DNA from: Duganella aquatilis
GTDB taxonomy: Bacteria; Pseudomonadota; Gammaproteobacteria; Burkholderiales; Burkholderiaceae_D
Assembly: GCF_009674565.1 (NCBI RefSeq)
Contig: NZ_WKJL01000001.1
Coordinates: forward strand, 868,001-932,000
Length of the DNA: 64,000 nucleotides
Direction: 5' to 3'
Positions 55,763 to 64,000 of the stretch are shown here, one piece after another. The stretch's first letter is position 1. Every line of letters starts with the position of its first letter. The position numbers were made by a program, and so were the translations under genes. The notes beneath the pieces are model-generated. The model saw nothing but the letters and a program-made list of their open reading frames with translations, searched no databases and was not told the DNA's origin.

Positions 55763-56239
55763 TTAGCCGGCCAGGAAGCCGCGGCTGCGCGGCAGGGTGG
55801 TGGTGATGCCGCCGGGGCCGTAGAAATTATTATTGGTCGAACCCTGCGGGCGCAAGGCTTGCAGCGCATCCTGGGTGTGTCCCATCTGCTTGTTGATCAG
55901 CATGCCGTTGACGCGGTTCAGTTCCTTGGCGTCGCGCGTGTGCTGCAGCAGCGCCGACCACAGGGTGGCCGATTCGTCGCGCGCCTCGCCGCTGGCGGCG
56001 ATCCATGCGTCCATGCCGGCTTCCTCGGCGGGAAAGCCGCATTTGCCCAGCGAGCGGTGACGTTGCGCGGACAACAGGGTCATTTGCGTGACCAGCGCGG
56101 TTTTGCGGGTGGTGACGGCCGGCAGGCCTTCCATATCCGCCGCCACCAGCAGTTGCTGCTCCTGGCGCAGCACATCGAGCAAGGTTGCCATGATGTGCGC
56201 TTCTTCGCGCAGGCTGTTCAGCGGGGTGACGGTGGTCAT
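55763..56239 (-). CDS. flgN: Flagellar export chaperone FlgN
   Basis: A 158-residue mostly helical protein of the FlgN type (MTTVTPLNSLREEAHIMATL, then ALVTQMTLLSAQRHRSLG and the C-terminal NRVNGMLINKQMGHTQDALQ). FlgN escorts the hook-junction proteins FlgK and FlgL to FlhA. I use the ATG at 56239, preceded by AGGA; a frame extending upstream would overlap flgM. It lies 7 bp past the flgM stop and converges on motD. Confidence 0.85.
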   Translation of the reverse strand: MTTVTPLNSLREEAHIMATLLDVLRQEQQLLVAADMEGLPAVTTRKTALVTQMTLLSAQRHRSLGKCGFPAEEAGMDAWIAASGEARDESATLWSALLQHTRDAKELNRVNGMLINKQMGHTQDALQALRPQGSTNNNFYGPGGITTTLPRSRGFLAG

Positions 56240-56246
56240 GATCATC

Positions 56247-56564
56247 CTATCGTTTTCTTGAGTGCAGCAGATCCTTGACGGTATCCAGCAAGCCATCCGC
56301 TACTTTTTCCGAGTTGACCTGGAACTGGCCATCGGCGATTGCCAACTTGATGCGTTCGACTTTCTTGGTGTCGAACACCGCGTTGGCGCCGCTGGCAGAA
56401 CTGGCCGCCATTGCCTGGCCTTGCGAGGACAGGCGCACATTATCCGAGGCGACATTCGCCGGCGCCGCTTCGGCTGCCTTGTCGGCGCCACGCGCGGTGG
56501 AGCCGGTGGCAGCAGGCGTCGACGGCAAGCCTGGCGTGCTCTTGAGTGTATCGTTAATTTTCAC
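56247..56564 (-). CDS. flgM: Anti-sigma-28 factor FlgM
   Basis: A 105-residue FlgM starting at GTG (56564; KINDTLKSTPGLPSTPA) behind AAGGAA. The disordered N-terminus leads to the sigma-binding helices (VERIKLAIADGQFQVNSEKV and DGLLDTVKDLLHSRKR). It binds FliA until the hook is finished, then leaves through the export apparatus. A FliA-type promoter at 56612-56638 gives the expected feedback loop. It heads the flgM-flgN pair. Confidence 0.93.
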   Translation of the reverse strand: MKINDTLKSTPGLPSTPAATGSTARGADKAAEAAPANVASDNVRLSSQGQAMAASSASGANAVFDTKKVERIKLAIADGQFQVNSEKVADGLLDTVKDLLHSRKR

Positions 56565-56611
56565 AGCATTTCCTTCTCAGCTAGGAGTACGAAACTCCGG
56601 GATCTGAGTCG

Positions 56612-56638
56612 GTAACGGCGATTTGGCCGCAAACTTTA
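56612..56638 (-). promoter_or_regulatory. FliA (sigma-28) promoter of flgM-flgN
   Basis: On the minus strand TAAAGTTT, an 11-nt spacer and GCCGTTAC, against the consensus TAAAGTTT-N11-GCCGATAA: the -35 is exact and the -10 has two mismatches. It is about 50 bp upstream of the flgM start and lies between flgA and flgM. Confidence 0.8.
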
Positions 56639-56660
56639 GCCACTTTTGTCTGACTACCAA

Positions 56661-57365
56661 TCAAAACGCCACCTCCACCATGCCGCCATTCTTGGCGATG
56701 CCGGTGATCTGCTGGCCGTTGCCGGTTTTGACCTGCACCACCTGGCCGTCGCCGGCCGTGCTCATCGCGCGGCCCTCGGCCGACACGCTGAAGCCGTTGC
56801 CGCTCGATACCAGCCGCACCAGCTGGCCGGACTGCACCACCGGCTTGCTGCGCAGCGTGTCGAGGCGCAAAGGCGTTCCTGGCGGCAACGACACCGTGGC
56901 GCTGCGGCCGATCACCTGGCTGGCGTCGGTCGCTATGCCTGGCGGCAACATTGTCAGATCGCCCTTGAGCACCGTCAGCTGGTTGGCGTCGATCGGCTGG
57001 CCCTGTACCAGCGGCGCGGCGGCAGCGATGTAGTCGCCCACCACCGTCACGTTGGCTTGAATATATACCGTCCACGCCGAAGGTGTCGCACAGCGCACGC
57101 CCACCGTGGTTTTGCCCCAGGCGCGGGCACCGGGCATGAAGAAAGCTTGCGGAGCGGGGCAGGCGGCCAGGTTGATGCGCGGATCGACGGCGCCGACGCT
57201 GACCGTCACCTGGCCCGGCAGGCCGCCGGCCTGCAGCTGCAGGAACTCCTCGACCGTGCTTTTGAGGGCGGCGATGTCCTGACGGCCGCCCTGGGCGGTC
57301 GCGGTGCCGCTGCTGGCACCGAGTGCGGCAGCCAACAGTGCGGTAGTGAGCAGACGTGGTTTCAT
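56661..57365 (-). CDS. flgA: Flagellar P-ring assembly chaperone FlgA
   Basis: A 234-residue periplasmic protein with a Sec signal peptide (MKPRLLTTALLAAALGASSG, cleaved near ATA-QGG). The C-terminal SAF-type domain contains YIAAAAPLVQGQPIDANQLT, SLPPGTPLRLDTLRSKPVVQ and GRAMSTAGDGQVVQVKTGNG. It helps FlgI polymerise as the P-ring. The ATG at 57365 starts the signal peptide; the longer frame is unsupported. It is divergent from flgB with about 155 bp between. Confidence 0.93.
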   Translation of the reverse strand: MKPRLLTTALLAAALGASSGTATAQGGRQDIAALKSTVEEFLQLQAGGLPGQVTVSVGAVDPRINLAACPAPQAFFMPGARAWGKTTVGVRCATPSAWTVYIQANVTVVGDYIAAAAPLVQGQPIDANQLTVLKGDLTMLPPGIATDASQVIGRSATVSLPPGTPLRLDTLRSKPVVQSGQLVRLVSSGNGFSVSAEGRAMSTAGDGQVVQVKTGNGQQITGIAKNGGMVEVAF

Positions 57366-57519
57366 GGTCGTGGTTTCCCGTTCAATGCTGCCATCATAGT
57401 CTGGCGGCCTGAACTTGAAGCGTTGAATAAGGCGGGAAAAACGGGGCTTATTGCCCGATGGTGGCGGCAGGCAACTCCGTATCATCGATCCTGTCATCAA
57501 TGTGGAAGGGGAGCGCATC

Positions 57520-57948
57520 ATGCTCGGCAACAAACTGGACGATTATTTTCGTTTCAATGAAACCTCACTGAGCCTGCGGTCGCAGCGCCAGTCGGTGCTC
57601 GCCTCCAATATTGCCAACGCGGACACCCCGAATTACAAGGCGCGCGATATCGACTTCAGCAGCGCCATGCAGGCGGCGCTGGACAAGGCCAATCCGAATG
57701 CCCAGCAGACCCTGGCCACCACCGCCGCCAAGCATTTCCCCAACCCCCTGCAAGACGCCGGTACGCTGGCCGACGGCACGCCGCTGCTGTACCGCGGCGT
57801 GATCCAGGGCGCGGTGGACGGCAACACGGTCGACATGGATGTCGAGCGCAACCAGTTTGCCGACAACGGCATCCGCTACGAGGCCGGGATCACCGCGATC
57901 AACGGCCAGATCAAGTCGATGCTGGCGGCGATCCAGTCCGGGAGCTGA
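57520..57948 (+). CDS. flgB: Flagellar proximal rod protein FlgB
   Basis: A 142-residue rod protein ([20 protein letters not shown]) with the rod signature [20 protein letters not shown] and coiled-coil ends ([19 protein letters not shown]). Start ATG 57520 follows GGGAG. First gene of the flgBCDEFGHI operon; no confident sigma-54 or sigma-28 promoter was found in the 155 bp before it. Confidence 0.95.
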   Translation: MLGNKLDDYFRFNETSLSLRSQRQSVLASNIANADTPNYKARDIDFSSAMQAALDKANPNAQQTLATTAAKHFPNPLQDAGTLADGTPLLYRGVIQGAVDGNTVDMDVERNQFADNGIRYEAGITAINGQIKSMLAAIQSGS

Positions 57949-57950
57949 TC

Positions 57951-58361
57951 ATGTCACTGTTTAATATTTTTAATGTTTCCGGTTCGGCCATGAGCGCGCA
58001 GTCGCAGCGGCTCAACGTGGTGGCCTCCAACCTGGCCAATGCCGACAGCGCCACCAGCGCCAGCGGCGAAGCCTACCGCGCGCGCCAGGTGGTGTTCGAG
58101 GCGACCACGCCGACCAACGGCGGTGCCTCCACCGGCGTGCGGGTCAAGCAGGTGGTGGAAGACCAGTCGCCGATGAAGATGGTGTACGACCCCAAGCATC
58201 CGGGCGCCGACGAAAACGGCTATGTGACCATGCCCAACGTCAACGTGGTGGACGAGATGGTCAACATGCTGTCGGCCTCGCGCTCGTACCAGAACAATGT
58301 AGAAACCATGAACGCGGCGAAAACGCTGCTGTTGAAAACCCTGACCATCGGTCAGACGTAA
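57951..58361 (+). CDS. flgC: Flagellar proximal rod protein FlgC
   Basis: A 136-residue rod protein: [20 protein letters not shown], the signature [16 protein letters not shown], a central VVFEATTP segment and the C-terminal coil [20 protein letters not shown]. It stacks with FlgB and FlgF inside the rings. It lies 2 bp after flgB. Confidence 0.96.
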   Translation: MSLFNIFNVSGSAMSAQSQRLNVVASNLANADSATSASGEAYRARQVVFEATTPTNGGASTGVRVKQVVEDQSPMKMVYDPKHPGADENGYVTMPNVNVVDEMVNMLSASRSYQNNVETMNAAKTLLLKTLTIGQT

Positions 58362-58374
58362 ATAAGAGGCCATC

Positions 58375-59073
58375 ATGACAGTTAGCGGAGTGTTCGACAC
58401 GCCCAAGGCGGCGGCAGTCAATACCACCACCACGACCAGCACCACCAGCACCGACGACGTCCAGGCGGACCAGGACAAGTTCATGAAGCTGCTGGTCACG
58501 CAGCTGCAGAACCAGGACCCGTTGAATCCGATGGACAACGCCGCCATGACCAGCCAGCTGGCCCAGCTGTCGACCGTGACCGGCATCAACAAGGTCAACG
58601 CCACGCTGGAATCGCTGCGCACCGACATCGCCAGCACCCAGTCGTCCACCGCGATCAACCTGATCGGCAAGGGCGTGCTGGTGGAAGGCAAGGGCATTCA
58701 GCTCAACAGCTCGACCGCCGACGACGGCACGGTGACCAACTCCAGCGTGTTCGGCGTCGACCTAGCCTCCGATTCGGAGGCGGTCAGCATCTCGATCCAG
58801 GACAGCAGCGGCAAGACCGTGCGCACCATGAGCATGACCAACGCCGAAGCCGGCACCTACCCGATCACCTGGGACGGCACCAAGGACGACAAGACCGTGG
58901 CCCCGGCCGGCAGCTATACCTTTACCGTGACCGCGTCCACCGCCGGCAGCGCGCTGACCGCGACGCCATTGCAGCTGGCGGCGGTGGCCAGCGTGTCGAC
59001 CGGCGCCAGCGGCGTCAAGCTGAATACCTCGCTCGGGCATTTCGCCATGAGCGACATCAAAGAAGTTCTGTAA
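58375..59073 (+). CDS. flgD: Hook cap / hook assembly scaffold FlgD
   Basis: A 232-residue protein. The N-terminal scaffold segment contains DKFMKLLVTQLQNQDPLNPM and the following MTSQLAQLSTVTGINK; the C-terminal half (about residues 90-200) holds the Ig/tudor-like domains, with GKTVRTMSMTNAEAGTYPIT and SYTFTVTAS. It caps the growing hook and is later discarded. It is preceded by a threonine-rich N-terminal stretch. Confidence 0.95.
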   Translation: MTVSGVFDTPKAAAVNTTTTTSTTSTDDVQADQDKFMKLLVTQLQNQDPLNPMDNAAMTSQLAQLSTVTGINKVNATLESLRTDIASTQSSTAINLIGKGVLVEGKGIQLNSSTADDGTVTNSSVFGVDLASDSEAVSISIQDSSGKTVRTMSMTNAEAGTYPITWDGTKDDKTVAPAGSYTFTVTASTAGSALTATPLQLAAVASVSTGASGVKLNTSLGHFAMSDIKEVL

Positions 59074-59098
59074 GCAGTCATCACCATAGGGGAATACC

Positions 59099-60649
59099 AT
59101 GTTCCAACAAGGACTGAGCGGCTTGAATGCTGCATCCAAATCGCTGGACGTCATCGGCAACAACATCGCCAATGCCAGCACCGTGGGCTTCAAGAGTTCG
59201 CAGGCGCAGTTTGCCGACTTGTACGCCAACTCGCTGAACGGCGTGTCGGGCAACAATCCCGGGATTGGTGTGTCTGTTTCCAAACTGGCGCAGCAATTCA
59301 CGCAGGGCAATATCGAAACCAGCAGCAACCCGCTGGACGTGGCGATCAACGGCGGCGGCTTCTTCCGCCTGGTGGTCAACGGCGCGGTCGAGTACTCGCG
59401 CAATGGCCAGTTCCATGAGGACGCCAGCCACACGCTGGTCAACGCCCAGGGCGCGCAGCTGACCGGCTACCTGTCGAACAGCGCCGGCGTGATCCAGCTC
59501 GGTTCGCCGGTGCCGCTGACCTTGGACAAGTCCGACCTGACCCCGGTGGAAACCACCGAAGCGAATTTCCAGCTGAACCTGAGCTCGGCCGAGAAAGTGC
59601 CGGCCACCCAGCCGTTCGACGCCAACGACCCGACCAGCTACAACAAGCAGACCGTGCTGAACGTGTACGACTCGCTGGGCACCTCGCACATCATGACGAC
59701 CTATTACGTCAAGACCGATGCCAACACCTGGGACGTGTACGCCGCCGCCGACAACAAGGAAATCGTCTCGGCCGGCGTGGCTGCCGCCGTCAACAGCGAT
59801 CCGGCCGTGGTGCAGGCGCGGCTCGACTACAACAACGCCGTCAAGGCGGTGCCGGCCGATGCGACCGCCGTCGCCGCGGCGGCCGGCGCCTACGCTGGCG
59901 TGGCGCACGACGCCATGGTGGCCGCCGCCCAGGCGGCCGGCGCCAGCGACGACCAGGTAGCCGCCATCGACGCCGCCTATGCCGCCATCGATCCGGGTCC
60001 TACCGGCTCGATCACCGGCAAGACGCCGGACCAGATCAACGGCCTGCTGGCCGCCGCCATCACGGTGCCGGCGGTCAAGGTCGGCACGCTGCTGTTCACC
60101 AAGAACGGCGCGCTCGACCCGCAGGCGATGGCGCTGATGGACCCGCCGCAAACGCTGCCGTTCCAGATCCAGCTGCCGATCTTCCCGGACACCGGCGCGC
60201 AGGAACCGATGACGGTCGCCACCACCTTCGACAAGACCACCCAGTACGGCAGCGTCACCAACGACCTCGGCTCGACCCAGAACGGCTACTCGGCCGGTTC
60301 CTGGCAGCGTTATTCGATCGACGAGAACGGCGTGATCCTGGGCCAGTACAGCAACGGCAAGTCGCGTCCCATGGGCCAGATCGCCATGGCCAACTTCGCC
60401 AGCGTCGACGGCCTGACGCCACTGGGCAACAATGCCTGGGCGGAAAGCTCGACCTCGGGTCCGCCAACCATCGGCGTGCCGAACGCCGGCTCGATGGGCC
60501 AGCTGCGCTCCAGCGCGGTGGAAACCTCGAACACCGACCTGACGGCCGAACTGGTCAACATGATCACCGCGCAGCGCGTCTACCAGGCCAATGCGCAGAC
60601 CATCAAGACCGAAGACTCGATCCTGCAGACGCTGGTGAACCTGCGTTGA
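59099..60649 (+). CDS. flgE: Flagellar hook protein FlgE with alanine-rich insertion
   Basis: A 516-residue hook protein. The N-terminal D0/D1 region has MFQQGLSGLNAASKSLDVIG and NNIANASTVGFKSSQAQFAD; the C-terminal D0 has VNMITAQRVYQANAQTIKTE. Residues about 220-327 (59759-60080) are an extra, strongly alanine-rich helical stretch between WDVYAAADNKE and the conserved GTLLFTKNGALD, making the protein about 100 residues longer than typical FlgE. The rest is normal. Confidence 0.95.
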   Translation: MFQQGLSGLNAASKSLDVIGNNIANASTVGFKSSQAQFADLYANSLNGVSGNNPGIGVSVSKLAQQFTQGNIETSSNPLDVAINGGGFFRLVVNGAVEYSRNGQFHEDASHTLVNAQGAQLTGYLSNSAGVIQLGSPVPLTLDKSDLTPVETTEANFQLNLSSAEKVPATQPFDANDPTSYNKQTVLNVYDSLGTSHIMTTYYVKTDANTWDVYAAADNKEIVSAGVAAAVNSDPAVVQARLDYNNAVKAVPADATAVAAAAGAYAGVAHDAMVAAAQAAGASDDQVAAIDAAYAAIDPGPTGSITGKTPDQINGLLAAAITVPAVKVGTLLFTKNGALDPQAMALMDPPQTLPFQIQLPIFPDTGAQEPMTVATTFDKTTQYGSVTNDLGSTQNGYSAGSWQRYSIDENGVILGQYSNGKSRPMGQIAMANFASVDGLTPLGNNAWAESSTSGPPTIGVPNAGSMGQLRSSAVETSNTDLTAELVNMITAQRVYQANAQTIKTEDSILQTLVNLR

Positions 60650-60660
60650 TGAGGTAAATC

Positions 60661-61401
60661 ATGGACCGCCTCGTCTATACCGCGATGACCGGCGCCCGGC
60701 ACGTGATGGAGCAGCAAGCCACCGTGTCGAACAACCTGGCCAACGCCACCACCACCGGCTTCCGCGCCCAGCTCGATACCTTCCGGGCGGTGCCGGTGGT
60801 GTCGGAGGGCTTGCCGACGCGCGCCTTCGTGGTCGATTCCACGGTCGGCACCGACTTCCGCTCGGGGCCGATCGAGACCACCGGGCGGCCGCTCGACATC
60901 GCCATCCGCGACCAGGGCATGATCGCGGTGCAGTCGGCCGACGGCTCGGAAGCCTACACCCGCAACGGCAGCCTGAAGGTGACCGAGAACGGCATCCTGC
61001 AGACCACCAGCGGGCAGACGGTGATCGGCGACGGCGGTCCGATCGCGGTGCCGCCGGACACCAAGATCACCATCGCCAGCGACGGCACCATCAGCGTGAC
61101 GGACGACAACTACGCGCCGGGGCCGTCCAACGTCCTCGGCCGTATCAAGCTGGTCAACCCGGACACCAAGACGCTGCTGCGCGGCGACGACGGCCTGTTC
61201 CGCCAGGCCGACGGCACGCCGGCCCAGGCCGACGCCAACGTGCGCGTGGTCGACGGCGCGGTGGAGGGCAGCAATGTCAATCCGGTCGATTCCATGGTCA
61301 ACATGATCAGCCTGGCAAGGCAGTTCGAAATGCAAATGAGCCTGATGAAGAACGCCGAGAATAACGCCGCAAAAGCCACCCAGATCCTCGCTTTGAGTTG
61401 A
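60661..61401 (+). CDS. flgF: Flagellar proximal rod protein FlgF
   Basis: A 246-residue rod protein: MDRLVYTAMTGARHVMEQQA, VSNNLANATTTGFRAQLDTF, the central RPLDIAIRDQGMIAVQSADG domain and C-terminal VDSMVNMISLARQFEMQMSL. It joins the proximal to the distal rod. GAGGT precedes the ATG; 11 bp follow flgE. Confidence 0.95.
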   Translation: MDRLVYTAMTGARHVMEQQATVSNNLANATTTGFRAQLDTFRAVPVVSEGLPTRAFVVDSTVGTDFRSGPIETTGRPLDIAIRDQGMIAVQSADGSEAYTRNGSLKVTENGILQTTSGQTVIGDGGPIAVPPDTKITIASDGTISVTDDNYAPGPSNVLGRIKLVNPDTKTLLRGDDGLFRQADGTPAQADANVRVVDGAVEGSNVNPVDSMVNMISLARQFEMQMSLMKNAENNAAKATQILALS

Positions 61402-61471
61402 TGCGCTCTCCCGCATAATGCTTGCATGGGATGAACAGGTTTGATGTTCGTCCGGCATTGGGAGAAGCAAC

Positions 61472-62263
61472 ATGATACGTTCGTTATGGATCGCCAAGAC
61501 TGGCATGGAAGCGCAGCAGACGCAGATGGACGTCACGTCCCACAATCTGGCCAACGTCAGCACCAACGGTTTCAAGAAGTCGCGCGCGGTCTTCGAAGAT
61601 CTGCTGTACCAGAACATCCGCCAACCGGGCGCGCAATCGTCGCAGCAGACCAATCTGCCGTCCGGCATGCAGCTCGGCACCGGCGTGCGCACCGTCGCCA
61701 TCGAGCGCATCCACACCCAGGGCAATCCGCAGTCGACCGGCAACGATAAAGACATCATGGTCAACGGCAGCGGCTTCTTCACCGTGCTGCTGCCGGACGG
61801 CACCACCGCCTACACCCGCGACGGCTCGTTCCAGCGCGACCAGAACGGCCAGATGGTGACCTCGGAAGGCTTCACGCTGCAGCCGGCCATCACCATCCCG
61901 ATCACCGCGCAGTCGATCACGGTGGCGCGCGACGGCACCGTCTCGGTCAACATCGCCGGCACCAACGGCGCCACCACCACCCAGCAGCTGGGCAGCCTGC
62001 AGCTGGCCACCTTCATCAACCCGACCGGGCTGGAATCGAAGGGCGAGAACCTGTACGTGGAAACCACCGCTTCCGGCGCGCCGCAGCAGAACACGCCGGG
62101 CACCAACGGCACCGGCACCATCCTGCAGGGCTATGTGGAAACCTCGAACGTCAACGTGGTGGAGGAGATGGTGAACATGATCCAGACCCAGCGCGCCTAC
62201 GAGATCAATTCCAAGGCCATCACCACTTCCGACCAGATGCTGCAAAAGCTGACGCAGATGTAA
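61472..62263 (+). CDS. flgG: Flagellar distal rod protein FlgG
   Basis: A 263-residue distal rod protein of normal length: [40 protein letters not shown], the [20 protein letters not shown] domain and C-terminal [28 protein letters not shown] precedes the ATG. It forms the driveshaft crossing the P and L rings. Confidence 0.97.
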   Translation: MIRSLWIAKTGMEAQQTQMDVTSHNLANVSTNGFKKSRAVFEDLLYQNIRQPGAQSSQQTNLPSGMQLGTGVRTVAIERIHTQGNPQSTGNDKDIMVNGSGFFTVLLPDGTTAYTRDGSFQRDQNGQMVTSEGFTLQPAITIPITAQSITVARDGTVSVNIAGTNGATTTQQLGSLQLATFINPTGLESKGENLYVETTASGAPQQNTPGTNGTGTILQGYVETSNVNVVEEMVNMIQTQRAYEINSKAITTSDQMLQKLTQM

Positions 62264-62273
62264 GGACGCGACC

Positions 62274-62930
62274 ATGAAACACGCCATCACTCTTGCCGCC
62301 GTCGCCGCCTTCCTGTGCGGCTGCCAGGCCACGCCGACCTCCATCGTCAGTTCGCCGAAGACCGCCCGTCCGCTGACCAGCGAGCAGCTGCAGGCGGTGC
62401 CGAACAACGGCGCCATCTACCAGGCCGCCGCCTTCCGCCCGGTGTTCGAAGACCGCCGCGCGCGCCACGTGGGCGACGTGCTGACGCTGGTGATCACCGA
62501 GCGCACCTCGGCCAACAAGGCCGCCACCGCCGCCGGCAACAAGTCGGGCAGCGTCAGCGCCACCCTGCCGGGCAAACTGAGCAGCACCTTCGGCAGCCCG
62601 CTGACCGCCGCCACCACCAACACCTACGCCGACGGCGACAACCAGACCGCCAGCAACGCCTTCACCGGCACCATGGGCATCACGGTGGTGGAAGTGCTGA
62701 GCAACGGCAACCTGATCGTGGCCGGCGAAAAGCAGATCGGCATGAACAAGGGCACCGAGTACATCCGCTTCTCCGGCATGATCAATCCGGACAGCATCGC
62801 CACCGGCAACACCGTGCAGTCGACCGCCGTGGCCGACGCCCGCGTCGAGTACCGCACCGCCAACCATATCGACAGCGCCGAGCTTTCCTCGATGGCCTCG
62901 CGCTTCTTCCAAAGCCTGCTGCCGTTCTGA
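62274..62930 (+). CDS. flgH: Flagellar L-ring lipoprotein FlgH
   Basis: A 218-residue outer-membrane lipoprotein: signal peptide MKHAITLAAVAAFLCGC with the lipidated cysteine in LCGC. Family segments are FRPVFEDRRARHVGDVLTLV, ITVVEVLSNGNLIVAGEKQI and the C-terminal RVEYRTANHIDSAELSSMAS, ending SLLPF. It requires LspA processing. Confidence 0.95.
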   Translation: MKHAITLAAVAAFLCGCQATPTSIVSSPKTARPLTSEQLQAVPNNGAIYQAAAFRPVFEDRRARHVGDVLTLVITERTSANKAATAAGNKSGSVSATLPGKLSSTFGSPLTAATTNTYADGDNQTASNAFTGTMGITVVEVLSNGNLIVAGEKQIGMNKGTEYIRFSGMINPDSIATGNTVQSTAVADARVEYRTANHIDSAELSSMASRFFQSLLPF

Positions 62931-62935
62931 CGATC

Positions 62936-64000
62936 ATGAAAACTTCCCTCAAAGCCGCCTTGCTGGTCTGCCTGACGCTGTCGGCGCCGTTCAGCCATGC
63001 CGAGCGCATCAAGGACCTGGCCGCCATCGCCGGCGTGCGTAACAACCAGTTGCTGGGCTATGGCCTGGTGGTCGGCCTCGACGGCTCGGGCGACCAGACC
63101 ACGCAGACGCCGTTCACCGTGCAGAGCGTGGTGTCGATGCTGCAGCAGCTGGGCGTCAACCTGCCGCAGGGCGGCACCCAGCTGCAACTGAAGAACGTCG
63201 CGGCCGTGATGGTGACCGCGACGCTGCCGCCGTTTGCGCAGCCGGGCCAGCAGCTCGATATCACCGTGTCGTCGATGGGCAACGCCAAGAGCCTGCGCGG
63301 CGGCACGCTGCTGATGACGCCGCTCAAGGGCGCGGACGGCCAGGTGTACGGCATGGCGCAGGGCAATGTGCTGGTCGGCGGCGTCGGCGTGCAGGCCGGC
63401 GCTGGCGGCGGCGGCAGCTCGCTGACCGTCAACCACCTGAGCGTGGGCAAGATTTCCGGAGGTGCAACGGTGGAGCGCGCGGTCGCCACCAATCTGGGCG
63501 AAGGCAATATGATCAAGCTGGAGCTCAACAACGCCGACTTCGCCACCGCCAGCCGCGTGGTGGAAGCGATCAACGACAAGTACGGCGCCGGCATCGCCTA
63601 CGCGCTCGACAGCCGCGTGATCCGGGTGCAGGCGCCCAGCAGCAGCGACCAGCGCGTGAGCTTCATCGGCACGCTGCAGGACATGCAAGTCAATCCGGCC
63701 GAGCAGCCGGCCAAGGTGATCATGAACGCCCGCACCGGTTCGGTGGTGATGAACCGCGCGGTGACGCTGGAGACGTGCGCCATTTCCCACGGCAATCTGT
63801 CAGTATCGGTCAACGCCGATACCCAGGTGAGTCAGCCTAACCCGCTGTCGGGCGGCCGCACCGTGGTCACGCAGAACCCGCAAGTTGGCATCAAGCAAGA
63901 TGCCGGCAAGGTGATGCTGGTCAAGGGCGGCGCCTCGCTGGCCGACGTGGTCAAGGCGCTCAACGCCATCGGCGCCACGCCGCAGGACCTGCTGTCCATC
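62936..64000 (+). CDS. flgI: Flagellar P-ring protein FlgI (3' end outside window)
   Basis: The first 355 codons are present; a full FlgI is about 370. It has a Sec signal (MKTSLKAALLVCLTLSAPFS, cleaved after SHA) and the P-ring sequence ERIKDLAAIAGVRNNQLLGY, GLDGSGDQTTQTPFTVQS, VMVTATLPPFAQPGQQLDIT and VIMNARTGSVVMNRAVTL. It polymerises around the rod in the peptidoglycan layer with help from FlgA. It follows flgH by 5 bp. Confidence 0.96.
   Translation, partial: MKTSLKAALLVCLTLSAPFSHAERIKDLAAIAGVRNNQLLGYGLVVGLDGSGDQTTQTPFTVQSVVSMLQQLGVNLPQGGTQLQLKNVAAVMVTATLPPFAQPGQQLDITVSSMGNAKSLRGGTLLMTPLKGADGQVYGMAQGNVLVGGVGVQAGAGGGGSSLTVNHLSVGKISGGATVERAVATNLGEGNMIKLELNNADFATASRVVEAINDKYGAGIAYALDSRVIRVQAPSSSDQRVSFIGTLQDMQVNPAEQPAKVIMNARTGSVVMNRAVTLETCAISHGNLSVSVNADTQVSQPNPLSGGRTVVTQNPQVGIKQDAGKVMLVKGGASLADVVKALNAIGATPQDLLSI

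Noticed and set aside
59535-59552. CTGACCCCGG inside flgE, like the palindrome core
   Set aside because: It lies in normal coding sequence (Asp-Leu-Thr-Pro-Val) and has no complementary arm.

Overview
The window is high-GC, densely coded chromosomal DNA from a motile betaproteobacterium. The best fit is the Oxalobacteraceae (Massilia / Duganella / Janthinobacterium group). This rests on the gene neighbourhoods (ileS-lspA-coaBC-dut, rne/rluC, a Ton cluster with two exbD genes, a single large flagellar locus) and on a CqsA/LqsA-type alpha-hydroxyketone quorum-sensing locus like that described in Janthinobacterium. I saw no rRNA, tRNA, CRISPR array, prophage or intact insertion sequence.

Layout. 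1-2.8 kb: start of a putative alkylbase DNA glycosylase, an EamA exporter, XdhC, and small envelope proteins. 2.8-10.1 kb (minus): a lipoprotein with an M48-like fold that has lost its zinc ligands, then dut, coaBC, lspA, ileS and ribF. A 92-nt near-perfect palindrome follows at 10151-10242. 10.3-14.2 kb (minus): a TPR protein and a tonB-exbB-exbD-exbD operon with its terminator. 14.6-19.5 kb (minus): prkA-yeaH-spoVR. 19.9-23.6 kb (plus): an adenine deaminase, a second perfect palindrome, and a large FtsX-type permease with no ATPase beside it.

23.6-27.3 kb: the quorum-sensing locus. A receiver protein and a membrane histidine kinase (minus) diverge from the autoinducer synthase gene (plus). 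The synthase gene carries one in-frame TGA at codon 283 with the rest of the frame intact. A perfect FNR-type site lies in the shared promoter region, and a truncated haemoglobin gene starts 15 nt after the synthase. 27.7-37.4 kb: rmuC, a fused CoA-transferase, a DeoR regulator with an MFS transporter, fetBA, a mobA-moeA fusion, and moaA. 37.5-46.6 kb: rne with a long predicted leader, rluC-HAD-Rieske-sppA, an intergenic stretch that may encode a small RNA, rsuA, and a fumarylacetoacetate hydrolase-family gene.

46.7-64 kb: flagellar genes flhB-flhA, an inserted Rpn-type nuclease gene, flhF-flhG-fliA-motC-motD (plus), flgA and flgM-flgN (minus), and flgBCDEFGH with the start of flgI (plus). 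FlhB/FlhA form the export gate, FlhF/FlhG set flagellar position and number, FliA/FlgM form the late-gene checkpoint, MotCD is a stator, and FlgA-I build the rod, hook and rings. A clear FliA-type promoter precedes flgM. FlhG lacks a recognisable P-loop but keeps the motif that acts on FlhF, and FlgE has a large alanine-rich insertion.
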